Positions 43,984 through 54,879 of a stretch of 64,000 bases of DNA are shown here, piece by piece. Source of the DNA: Schizophyllum amplum (Eukaryota; Basidiomycota; Agaricomycetes; Agaricales; Schizophyllaceae); the NCBI GenBank assembly GCA_007026445.1, contig VDMD01000009.1:868001-932000 (forward strand). The letters run 5' to 3'. A program made the translations under genes and the position numbers. Each line of letters opens with the position of its first letter. Positions within the stretch are counted from its first letter, which is position 1. The notes under the pieces were generated by a model. That model saw only the letters and a program-made list of their open reading frames with translations. It was not told where the DNA came from and made no database searches.

Positions 43984-45292
43984 TTATTTATTTATTTGCA
44001 GGCAATGTACGGGTCTGGAAAGCGGACATCATGAAGAGGAAAACTGTTTTATTCATAATTTGCTACATACATAAACATAAACATATGGAAACGACAGGTA
44101 TGTACTACGAATACTGGCACTGACACGACACGGTCCCTCTCCCCGAGTCCCTTTACTTCAAAACAGGCAGGCACTCCCAAGCCTATCATGTTGCTCTCCC
44201 TTGCAGACGACACCGAGGGCAAACCTGTCCGAGGATCAGCGATGACACTCACATGATTTGCGGGAAGGCGGACTTACACGGCCAGAGCATCACAAAGGAA
44301 GGGCGGGTGGCGTATGCGGAGTTTCCGCGTAAATGAAGGTGATGCTGTTGGGCTGAAACTCGCGCAGGGAGCCTGAGCAGCGTACGTATCACGTACTCGA
44401 TCGCAAAACTCACCGCTCGGACGATGGCACCATGGAAGGGGGGCTGTTGAGGCATCTCGAGAGCCTGAAGAGGGCTGGTACCCAGGCCGGTCTAGGTGGT
44501 CAGTAAACGTGGGTCCGACGAAGGGGCCAGCAACGTACTGAGCAGAAATTGAGGGGCGGCATGGACACGGCATGGATTTTCGGGAACGACGGCGGGCGCG
44601 ATGGCGGGTCCGACGTCGGGGACTCTGCTGAAAACAGTGAGCAAGATGAAGTGAGGCCGGCGAGCGCTCGCCAGAAGGCTTCGGCTATGCCGAGCATAAG
44701 CCCCCGTCCAGCCCTCAGGCAGGCAGACAGAGGGAGTGGTGGTGGCAGGGTGGTGGTGGAAGAGAACCAACCGACGATGAACTTTGAACACGAATGTCAC
44801 GGGCTTTTATCCTGACGGCATTCAGCGGCAGCCGCCACAAAGTCGAACTTAGAAGAAATCCGAGGCACCTTGACCTGTCAGCAGGGAGGCCAAGTCCTTT
44901 TGAACATTATGTCGAATTAGCGACCGAGATTCCCTTCGAACACTTGGGCAGCATTTTCAGAGCCTCATCAAGAGACTTTCTATTCAACATCCCCCTGATC
45001 CGCGCCTGACGTCTTGGTTGGATTTCGGCGCGATAGCGTGGGATGTTTCGGCTCGGAGATCCTCCAGTTGTTTTGCACGGTTGGTGGTGTACGCATCCCC
45101 AAACGATAGGTGGCTACGCATCTAAAAATGCGCCCTCATAATTCGACTTTCTATGTCGCTATAGGTGCCCTTATGGTACATTGCAGTTCAGATGCTTCAC
45201 AGATAACTCTTCATCTATAGCTCGCCGCTTCGTCGGCTCCGGCGCAGCACCAGTCAAAAATCCCTCACTCACAGCCGACTCTTCGCTGAGAT
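43984..45292. other. Intergenic with small unconfirmed frames
   Basis: 1.3 kb before the TPS2 stop. On the minus strand between about 44270 and 44800 several short overlapping frames could be joined by GT-AG introns into a protein of 60-100 residues, but no join was clearly better and none resembles a family. No repeat landmark seen. Confidence 0.35.
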
Positions 45293-48200
45293 TCAAGGAT
45301 TGTTCTCCCCCTTCTCCGCCGTCTCGCCCACCAGCCGCAACATATTGTCCACGACCTCCTCGGGCGTCGTGACGTGCCAGCTCGCCAGCGTGCGCTTCGA
45401 GCTGTGGCCGACGGCGGTGGTGAAGATGGCGTCGCGCTGGAGGCGCAGCTCGACCGGCGGGTGCTCGCCGTCCTCAACGAGCGTCACGCTCAGCGGGGCC
45501 TCGAACCGTATGCGCGATCCGCCGCCGTGGCCCGGGGTGTTGGGAAACAGGAGAAGGGAGCGGAACATGTCCTCGTCGGTCTGCGGGGCATGTTAGTCTA
45601 TGGTTGCATACATTGAGATTCAGACAACGCACCTTGTCGTCACCCGCGCAGAACACGAACTCAGCGTCCGGATTTTGGTAGACGATACGCTTGACGATCT
45701 CGCCCTTGTTGATCGCTATCGGGCGCACTTCGAGGTTCTTCTTCCCCAACATGACCTCGATGGGCCGCTTGTTCGCCAAATTGTTCTCCAACAGGTCCTG
45801 GCACTGGCGGCACTGGAACTCGCCCCACTCCGGATCACTGTTGCGGTAGTGCCAGGTGATCGAGCTCTTCTTGACTTCAACTGTGCTTCCCGTGGTGCGC
45901 TGGAAGGTATGCAATAAGTATTCGTGGCCCCGATGAACAGAGAAATTGAACGCACCTCCGTGTAGTACCGGAAGATCGCCTCCACGTCCGCCATCCAACT
46001 CATATCCAGGCGCTCCGTGAAGTTCATCCACTCCGACGACCCGCCATTGCTGCGCTTCGGGGGGCGCACAAAACCGCCATGCTCCGCGCTGAAGCCCACG
46101 TTCTCCAAGTGACCAAGGTGCTGCTCCAAGAACTGCCCATCGCGCCCCGAGATGATGTACACCACGTTCTTCGGATCCGCGCTCAGCTTCTCCAGCGCGC
46201 GTAGCGTCTGCGGCGTCGGGACCGCCGCACTTGGCGTCTTCACGATCGGCGCGAGCGTGCCGTCGTAGTCGAATAGGAATAGGCGCTTCTGCGAGGCATC
46301 GTACTTGGACCGCAGCAGCTCCGCGTCCATGTACGGCGTCTCCGTCGGCTTCATTATCGCGTCCAGCCCGCCCGCGTGCGAGACGAGCATCTTGACGAGG
46401 AGCGCCGCCCAGGTGTGCGAGGTGTGCGTGGTGACCTTCTCGTAGAGCTTGACGTGCCGCGCTTGCTTTTCCTCGTCGGGCATTGTGAGGCCCCTGTCAA
46501 TCGCAGCCGCGACGTCCTAAGGGGGTGGAGTGTCAGCGCAGATGTCATTCTAGAGAACATGTGGGACGCACGCCAAGGTCCCAGGGGTTGACAAGGAGCG
46601 CCTCCGCTAAGTGTCGGCTGATGCCCATAAATTCGCTGAGCACGCAGGGGCTCTTCTTCGTCCTCTCCTGCGCGACAACGAACTCCATCGAGGTGGTATT
46701 CATGCCGTCGCGCAGCGGCGTGATCAGTGCCAAATCCGCGACAGACAGCAGCGCGTAGAACTCGTCCTTCTTCAGCGTCTGGTGGCTACAAGACCGGTCA
46801 GGTAACACAGGACCAGGAGCAGGGGTAGACGCACTAGTGGTGGCACGGGATGAAGTCGAGGCTGCCGAACTCGCCATTGATCTGCGAGACGAGCTCGCTG
46901 ACCTGTTTCTCCAGCTTGGGCGAGTCGGTGAGGGAGGGGGAGGTGACCTGGATCATCACGACCTTTCCTATCCATTGCGGGTACGTCAACAGGAGGTGGC
47001 GGAAGGCGCGGAGCTGCAACTGCGTTCAGAATCCCAGTAGGTGGTTGAGGCCAGATCACGCACCTTCTGAATGACGCCCTTGACAACGTCGAGCTTGTCG
47101 CGGCCAACAATGATCTTTTTGCCCTCGTACAGATGTGCCAAAGCCTCCAGCTTGGGTTGAATACCCGGACGCAGACTGCGAACAATTAGTGATCAATACG
47201 CGAGTCGACGGCTACGACTCACATATCACGGCCTACGCGGTCGGCGTCGATGCCAACAGGGCAATGCTCGACGATGGTAACATGCCCCTGCACGTCCACA
47301 CCCACGCCTCCGCTGCTGTCTTCGTCTACTCTGAAGGACTTTGTGATGGAGCTAGCAGTGTGTGCGGTTGTCGTCTCGTAGCCGCAGACGCGTACACAGG
47401 TCGACAGGAAGTGGCGCGCGTAGGAGTACGTCTGCGTCGCCCGATGAGCACAAGATTTCCGTACATTGTGCAAATACGTACCTGGAAGCAGACCAGGTTC
47501 GCACCAAGGATGCCGTCGAGGATCTGCTTGCGCTCGGGCAAGCAGCGGTAGATCTCGCTACTCGGGAAGGGGGTGTGAATGAAAAATCCGATCATGACCT
47601 CTTCTGCCTTGCAGCCCAAGGTCCCGTCCTTCTCCTTCTCGCGCATGATCTCACGGATCATATTGGGCACGAGCAGGAGATGATAGTCGTGGATCCAGAT
47701 GAGATCGCCAGGCTTGTAGGTCTCGCAGATCCTCTCCGCGAATGTGCGGTTTGCGCGCACGTAGTACTGGTAGAAGGCGGACGCTTGGGACTGTTCTGAT
47801 GCGACGTCCTGCCAAAGCAAGTAGTGGAACAAGGGCCAGAGGGCTGCGCGATCGAATGATCAGCTTCACGCATGTGAGGAGAGTGTAGCGAGACGCACTT
47901 TGCTTGCAGTATCCGTCGTAGTGTCCGTGCGCGACCTTGTCGTCCAGCCATATCGGAAGATAGGAGATCGCACGGTTCCCACCCTGGCGCTCCTCTATGG
48001 GCTCGTTCTTGCTGTACTCCTCGAGCGCGACCGCCAGCGCGTCCCTGTCCTCTTTCGAGACCGAGTTCGAGGGGACGGATGCGACAGTGGTGGATGTTGA
48101 GTTGGTAGATGGAGACGCGTTCTGTATATCGCCCGTCCAGCCTATAATGACCTGGTCGCGGGCACGCGAGAGCGACTTGATGCCTGAGATCATCGCTGCG

Positions 48201-48442
48201 TGGCCGTATCGCACGCCGAGCGTCCAATGGGCCGCGGGACCCTCTGTGTCGAGATCGGAGGGACGTACGGGTGGAGTCGCGGGCGGGCTGATGAGGCCAT
48301 TCGGGTTTGCGGTCTTGAGGGCTGCGGTGACGGGGAGGTAATGGCAGACATGGATGACTCTGCCGGAGAGCTCGAGGCCGTGGGCTTCGTTGAGCTGCTC
48401 GAGCTCGCGGATCTGCTGGCGGACGTGGTCCGTGGTGGCCAT
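45293..48442 (-). CDS. TPS2: Trehalose-6-phosphate phosphatase with N-terminal synthase-like domain
   Basis: Nine exons on the minus strand: 47899-48442, 47482-47843, 47223-47431, 47064-47175, 46835-47013, 46572-46785, 45956-46516, 45633-45899, 45293-45580; 911 residues, close to yeast Tps2 (896). Residues ~20-550 are a GT20 domain: RVIHVCHYLPVTAAL, LIWIHDYHLLLVPN, IGFFIHTPFPSSEIYRCLPE, KKIIVGRDKLDVVKGV and LRDGMNTTSMEFVV. The C-terminal HAD phosphatase carries RLFLFDYDGTLAPI (DxDGT nucleophile), VVYIISGRDG, GFSAEHGGFVRPP and FVFCAGDDKTDEDMF (metal-binding aspartates). It converts trehalose-6-phosphate to trehalose for stress protection. A 48-residue Ser/Thr insert lies in the GT20 part (near ASPSTNSTSTTVASVPS). 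The exon 5 acceptor may be six bases earlier (47019). Confidence 0.95.
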
Positions 48443-49525
48443 GGTGGTGGCGGGAGAGGAAGAAATCAGATTAGGGTACGCTCGTACTCTAGAGTTGAGT
48501 CTATATGTATGCGTTCAAAGGTAACGATAATCCGGGGCCCCCGCTCGGATTGGCAACGTCACACAGCCCCGGCTTGCAATTGATGACGGCAACGATGACC
48601 GTGCCGGGTTCTCCCCTTCTTTGTTCTTCCACCGTCTCTCTTTGCCCAGAAATGCGGCATGTCCTCCAGCACAACCATGAACCAACGGCGAGGTATCTGA
48701 CGCAGCAAAATATATGCGCCGTGCGACCTCAAGCGGCTCCGCGGCGATCCGTCACGGTCACGGTTCGACTTTCGTTTCACCTGCGGATGTGCATACTTCT
48801 CGGTCATTCTAGGGCCACCAACTCCCTGCACGTTCAAGGCCGGATAGGGATAGGCCGCCCCGAGGCATGGGCCTCCCTCGACGAGCGTGCGAGCCCGCGT
48901 ATCCTGCCCGTCGCCTTCGGCATGCGTGCCTTTCACGGGGGGCCCCTTCCGCCTATTCGTCCCTTGGGGCCGAATCCGCCTCGACGCTCGCGCCCGGTCC
49001 GAATCGTGCGCGACAGCCCGTCCGAAAAACGGCACCGACGTAGCATACGGTAGAGAAATCCACACACGAGACGAAAGCAGGCCTTTTGAACCCGGCGGTG
49101 ATTTTCAAAACGAGGCGGCGCTTGCCCTCGGCTTGTCCCTCACCATAAGACTGGAGTTCCACAGCTCGGCAGAGGAGCAGCGACCAAACGTGGGTAGACT
49201 TCGGCCCCTTCCGTACGAAGCGTCGTAACGACAAACAGCATCTGATTATCATCCTGAGCGATATAGTCTGTCAATGTAACAAGGATGTCATTCAGCGGCC
49301 TAGTGAATGAGAAATGACATACGCGAAGTTCGTCCGGCGAAGCGACAATCGCCCACCAGTAAGGGGCACCCCTGGTCTTCGAACGTGCCTCCCATCGATG
49401 CGCAGGTCGTCCCGATGAGTTCACGTTCAGGGTTCTTGTATGCTGTGAACAAATGTGTTCATGTTGCGAGCAAGTGTTCTTCAAGTTGCGAATTGGATGT
49501 ATAGTGCCCTTCCGGTGGAGTCCGT
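48443..49525. other. Intergenic upstream of TPS2, nothing recognised
   Basis: About 1.1 kb. The first several hundred bases must hold the TPS2 promoter and 5' untranslated region. Frames at 48505-49065 on both strands lack family support. No family R landmark seen. Confidence 0.4.
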
Positions 49526-50290
49526 CTTGTCAATCGGAGTGTTCGTCTTGCAAATCGGAGCGTTCGTCTCGTAGTGGACCGGAATGGTCATGTCGTGACT
49601 CGGACGAGTCTTCACGGCGGACAACTGTAATTCGGGTAGTGAAGCGGACGTACGAGCAGGTGTCGATTGAGCAGACGTACGGGCAGGTATTGAGGCCCGT
49701 GGCTGGTCGCCGTTCCTTTCAGTCATCGTGGGACCGTCGGCGTCACTTGAAAAAATGCCTCTGCCGCGTACGTTCTCATCGACGGCGTGTAGATCCGTGT
49801 CCATGTCGTGCATGTAGGTCCGTGTCAGCTGAGTGCAAGCGCGCATCGCAAGTTGCGCCGAAAGGCAGGTGTTGCCAGATGCAGCAGGAGAAGAACACGG
49901 TGTTCGGACCGTAGAAGACACGCCGTTCGGACCGTGGCGTGTAACGTCCGGGGTCGACAAAGATGGGTTTGCAGTAGTTAAGGGTGAGTATATAATGGAG
50001 GGCGGTGAGTATATAATAATCACCGCGACAGACCATACGTGGTCTCGCTATCTTGGATGGTCGCCGTGGCGCATCATGGTTCGGTTTGCGCGTGGTGAGC
50101 TCGCTGAGCTGCTCGTTGGGCCCTTGCTGAGCCGCGCGTTGAGTCCTTGCCAAGCACCGATTAGTCGTTGTCGAGCGACGAGTCGTGTCCCCGTCAATTT
50201 GCGAGCCGCGCGTTGGGTTCTTGCAGAGCCAGGCGTTAAGTCCTTGCCAAGTTGCGGCTTGCCTTCTTGCCGTACTGTCAGTCTGTCAAT
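49526..50290. repeat. Run of paired short direct duplications
   Basis: Successive different words of 12-30 bases each occur twice in a row or nearly so: 49526-49546 with 49547-49567 (CTTGTCAATCGGAGTGTTCG type), 49647-49673 with 49674-49695 (GACGTACGAGCAGGT type), 49789-49800 with 49814-49825, 49895-49917 with 49918-49939 (TTCGGACCGT core), 49983-50003 with 50004-50024 (GGTGAGTATATAAT), and GAGCCGCGCGTTG / GTCCTTGCCAAG words between about 50130 and 50255. No coding frame fits the duplications. Confidence 0.6.
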
Positions 50291-51022
50291 ATGCCCAAGG
50301 TTCAAACAAAGAGCAATGAACATGGATGAGAAAATAATCAGTAAAAGGGAACGAAGCGCTGGATCTCGCGTATCGTAGCACAGACCGGACACAAACTCAC
50401 GTACTTCAGCGAGGACTTGCAGCGCACTTCAGAGCAGAGCTTTGTGGACCGGCGCACCTCCATAATCTGTCCAGCATTATTCCAACCGTCATGAGGAGGA
50501 GGCCTGGAGACTAGTGAGTCATCTGGGCGAAGGGGACTATAGCCACTGCCAGGGCAGGAGACGATATTCACTGGCAGGGCCAACGCTGGCCGTGGGAGAC
50601 CTGTGGGATCCTGTGAGACGTCGGTAGAAAGCGACCTTGCGCATGCAAGGCCTTGAGATGGCTGGGATTTGAGACGGCTAGAAATCCTTGCATGCGAGCT
50701 GTTCGTTGAGAGCGGGTCGAGAGCCAGATTGATTGGACAGTTTCCCTACGTCTGTGGTATGTCTAGCCACGGTACAAAGTTTATGCGCGCGTTGAGTTCG
50801 GAAGCAGCGCGATGCGCTCAGAGCGCTAGTTTCGAGTGCACATCACGAAGCAAGAGAAGTGGCGACTGGCCGGTCGTGAAGGTACAAGTTCATGGGTCGC
50901 TTGTCGTGGCAAGGACGCGGGACGAGTGATGACGATATTTGGCTTTGTTGTGGACGTGTACCTGACGTGGCCGACGCGGTCAGAAAACGCTTTCGGAACC
51001 GTATCGTTCTCCTCAAGATTTC
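50291..51022. other. Intergenic before SEC24, no gene seen
   Basis: 732 bases; the part nearest 51023 should be the SEC24 promoter and leader. No TATA box near the start and no coding signal. Confidence 0.4.
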
Positions 51023-54000
51023 ATGTCGACGCCCGCTCAACAGCTTCCTCCAGGATGGGTGGCAGAATGGTGCGTGCGCTGTGCCCTCATCCAGAAATCA
51101 GCTCATCTAGCGCACACAGGGACCCCAACGCCCAGCGCTACCTCTTTATTGGTTCGTTCGGAGTGCACGAATGCGCGTGCGCAATTGACCATTCGTCCAG
51201 AGTCCGCGAGCGGCCACACTCAGTGGGAGGTCCCGGGCCCCGCAGGCCCCCAGGCCACCCCCAACCCCGCGGGATCGCCCCCGCCCGGGAGCCATCATCA
51301 CACAAAACGGCGCCAATACGCGGCGGGACAGACGCAAGCGTACTATGGCGCAGGCGAGAACTATGCAGAGCCAGGGGGATATGTCGGCGGCGCAGGCCCG
51401 GCGCCTGGGCAGCCGCCCGTACACCCCGCGTACGCGTCGTCCGCGGCGCCCGGCGGCCAGCTGTTTACGCCCGGCGAGCAGGCGATCCCCCAGGCGCCCT
51501 ACTTCGCGCCGCAGGACGGCCAGCCGCCGATGGGGAACCCCGCCGATCAGTTCGCCTACCCGCAGGGCGCGCCGCCGCAACAGCCCGGCGTGGCGGGCCT
51601 CGCGGACCAGTTCGGGCAGATGGGCCTCGGCGGCGGCGCGGGCGGCGCGTACAAACCCTTCCAGCTCTACACCACGAACCTCCTGACGTCGCCGCCGGAC
51701 GCGCGCGATTTGGTGCTCCCGCCGCCTGAGATCCGCCTGCCGCAGAACGCGTCCGTGTCCCCCTCGCCGGTTGCGAATGCGGATGCGTCATACCAGCGCA
51801 GCACGGTCAATGCGGTGCCGAACTCGTCGTCGCTGCTCGCCAAGTCGAAGCTGCCGTTTGGGCTCATTATCACACCGTACCGGTCGGTCAAGGAAGAGGA
51901 GGCGGTGCCAGTCGTGACGGACACGATCATCGCGCGCTGTCGCCGCTGCCGCACGTACATCAACCCCTACGTGCAGTTTATCGACGGCGGCAACCGCTGG
52001 CGCTGCTGCATGTGCAACATGTCGAACGAGGTGCCGCAGCTATTTGACTGGGACCAGGTTCGGAATCAGCCTGGCGATCGGTGGTCGCGCCCCGAGCTGA
52101 ACCACGGCGTGGTCGAGTTCGTCGCGCCCGCGGACTACATGATCCGACCCCCGCAGCCGCCTACCTATGTGTTCCTCATTGACGTCAGTCACCCTGCGGT
52201 GCAGTCGGGTATGGTCGCCACCGCCGCTCGCGCGATCCTCGAAAACCTCGAAAGGATCCCGGATGAGGATGGTCGTACCAAGATCGCTATCATCTGCTAC
52301 GATGTGTCGCTGTACTTCTTCTCTATGCCGGTATGCATTCTCTAGCAGCCTTTGTCTCGTTGCTTACACATGTTGCAGCCGGGCACCACGGATTGCGCTA
52401 TGCTCGTGATGTCTGACACGGACGACGTCTTCCTCCCCAAGCCGACCGACCTTCTGGTCAATCTTGCGGAAGCTCGCGCGTCTTTGGAGTCATTGCTTGC
52501 ACGTCTCCCGGATATCTTCGCCGAGAATAGCATCGTTGGAAGCGCGATGGGTCCCGGTCTGCAGGCCGCATACAAGTTGATGGTGCGCATGTTCCTCTGT
52601 GATGATGTACACTCGTCCTCATATTATTGCAGTCCGCGATTGGAGGCAAGATCATTGTCTTGTCTGCGAGTCTGCCGAACATCGGTGCGGGCGCGCTGAA
52701 GAACCGCGAGGATCCAAAGGTCTTGGGGACATCGAAAGAATCGGGTCTTTTGCAAGCAGCATCACCCTTCTACAAGACATTTGCTATCGATTGCTCGCGT
52801 GCGCAGGTCACGGTGGATATGTTCTTGTTCAGCGCGTCTTACCAGGACGTCGCAAGTCTTGGTGCGTCTGCCATCAATTCCAAGCTGCGCCGATTCTTAT
52901 AATCTTTTCTCAGCGTGTTTGCCGCACTACACGACTGGGCAAACGTTCTACTACCCTTCGTTCAATGCTGCAAGGACGGAGGACGCGGTGAAGTTCGCTC
53001 ACGAATTCGGTGCAGTCTTGGCAATGCCTATCATGTTAGAGGCCGTTATGCGTGTTCGTGCTTCCCGTGGATTGCGTATGGCGTCTTTCCACGGGAACTT
53101 CTTCGTGCGCTCGACCGACCTCCTTGCAATGCCCACCGTTCCACAAGACCAGTCGTACGCCATCGAGGTACAGATCGAGGAGAACATCAGCGCACCATTC
53201 GTCGTCCTGCAAACCGCGGTCTTGCATACCAGTTGCTACGGTTAGTGCTCACTATATGATTTTGACGAATGACCGGGCTCAGAACTGTCACAGGCGAGCG
53301 CAGAATCCGGGTTATCACCACAGCACTGCCGACCACCTCCAACCTCTCCGAGCTCTTTGCCTCTGCAGACCAAGTGGCCATCGCCACGCTGCTCGCCAAC
53401 AAGGCCGTCGAGCGCACACTAACGCATAAGCTCGAGGACGCCCGCGACGGGCTTTTCCAACGGCTTGTCGACATACTCGTCGCGTACCGCAACAGCATGA
53501 CCGCCGGCGGCGCGGGCGCGAGCTCGCAGCTGGCGATTGCTGAGAACATGAAGATGCTGCCGGCCCTTCTCCTCGGCCTGTTGAAGAATGTCGGCATCCG
53601 GCAGAGTGCACAGATACCGCCTGACATTCGCGCGTACGCGCAGGCGCTGCTCACGGCGCTGCCGAGCCAGCTGCTGGTGCCGTACATCTACCCGAACTTT
53701 TACTCGTTGCACAATATGCCGCCAGAGGTGCGTGGTGGCTGATGGCTTGGAGCTGTGTTTGCTGATGGTAGATTTTGTAGGCTGGTGTTGTGACTGAGCA
53801 TGGGGTGATGCTGCCGCCGCCGTTGCCGCTGTCGTCGGAGCGGCTTGAGCGGCACGGGCTGTACCTCATCGAGGATGGGCAGACAATGTTCTTGTGGATT
53901 GGCCGGGACGCAGTGCCGCAGCTCGTCATGGATGTCTTCGACCTTCCGAGCTACGAAGTCCTGCGCGCGGGGAAGGCGAGTTCCTGTCACTCTGCAAGTT

Positions 54001-54435
54001 ATTCCTCACTAAACATATTTATTTGTAGACGACACTGCCAATATTGGACAACCCCTTCTCGCAGCGCATCAACGCGATCATTCAAAAGACGCGCGAGATG
54101 CGACGTGGGCCTTACTACCCGCACCTCTACGTTGTGAAGGAGGACGGCGAGCCGGCATTGAGGTTGTGGGCGCTGAGCATGCTCATCCAGGATCGGGCGG
54201 ATGTGCTGCCGAGCTATTCGCAGTTCTTGACGTCGCTTCGGGAAAAGGTGTGTTCAATCATTTCTTTCCCTGCTGCTTTTGTTATTCGTTCTCTGCCCGA
54301 TTCTCTGCTGTATGCCTTTCTCCGCTGTACTATTCTTCGCACATCGGCCATGCACTTCGTTCTGCGTATTTCCGCTTTCATGGCAATTGGGCTGATGCGC
54401 TTTCACAGGTGAACGGCGGTAGCGGCGGGTACTGA
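51023..54435 (+). CDS. SEC24: COPII coat cargo adaptor Sec24 with N-terminal WW domain
   Basis: Ten exons: 51023-51069, 51120-51151, 51201-52330, 52379-52582, 52633-52861, 52914-53240, 53294-53727, 53781-53975, 54029-54247, 54409-54435; 947 residues. Residues ~8-40 form a WW domain split over three exons: [20 protein letters not shown], then [11 protein letters not shown] (both tryptophans and the final proline). A Gly/Pro/Gln-rich linker follows. From ~210 it is Sec24: [13 protein letters not shown], the zinc finger [14 protein letters not shown] and RWRCCMCN (~271-296), [11 protein letters not shown] trunk, [25 protein letters not shown], then the helical and gelsolin parts ending [16 protein letters not shown] and VNGGSGGY. 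It selects cargo at ER exit sites with Sec23. The junction at 53975 may be a GC-AG intron; a GT donor five bases on is also in frame. Confidence 0.93.
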
Positions 54436-54879
54436 GTACTGTAAATTATGGCTGGAGGTCCGAGTCTCGTTTTGTCGGTCGCGGAGCCGACCAGTAGATA
54501 TGTTCTCGCTCGATTTTTGAACTGGAATTCCTTCCTGCCTACAGTCATGTTTGATGGGTGTGTGTGATATAGTTAGTTTCTCGCGGCCGACGTTCGTTAG
54601 GGAGTTAGTGTTGACGGCACTTGAGCTAACAGCATTAAAGGTTCGGTTAATGATTCACTCCTGGAATTGTCCCGCTACATCCACTGCACGCTCTCTTCTC
54701 TCGATGCTCTCGAAAAGGCTGCCTTGGGATACTAGAGGCTCTCGTTCGGGGTTCAAACTAGATAAGTAGTAGGGACGCTCACTTCAGCCGGGCCATAAAC
54801 CGCGTCACAAAGTGGGTGTCACGCGGACAGTGACGATTCGGACACCTTGTCTTTTCCCGTCATCGTCGCGGCGCTCACC
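54436..54879. other. Intergenic, no gene seen
   Basis: 444 bases between SEC24 and the FunK1 kinase: the SEC24 3' region and the next gene's promoter. Nothing recognised. Confidence 0.4.

Noticed and set aside
44274..44800. Possible small spliced gene on the minus strand
   Set aside because: Several joins are possible, none preferred, and no family likeness was found.
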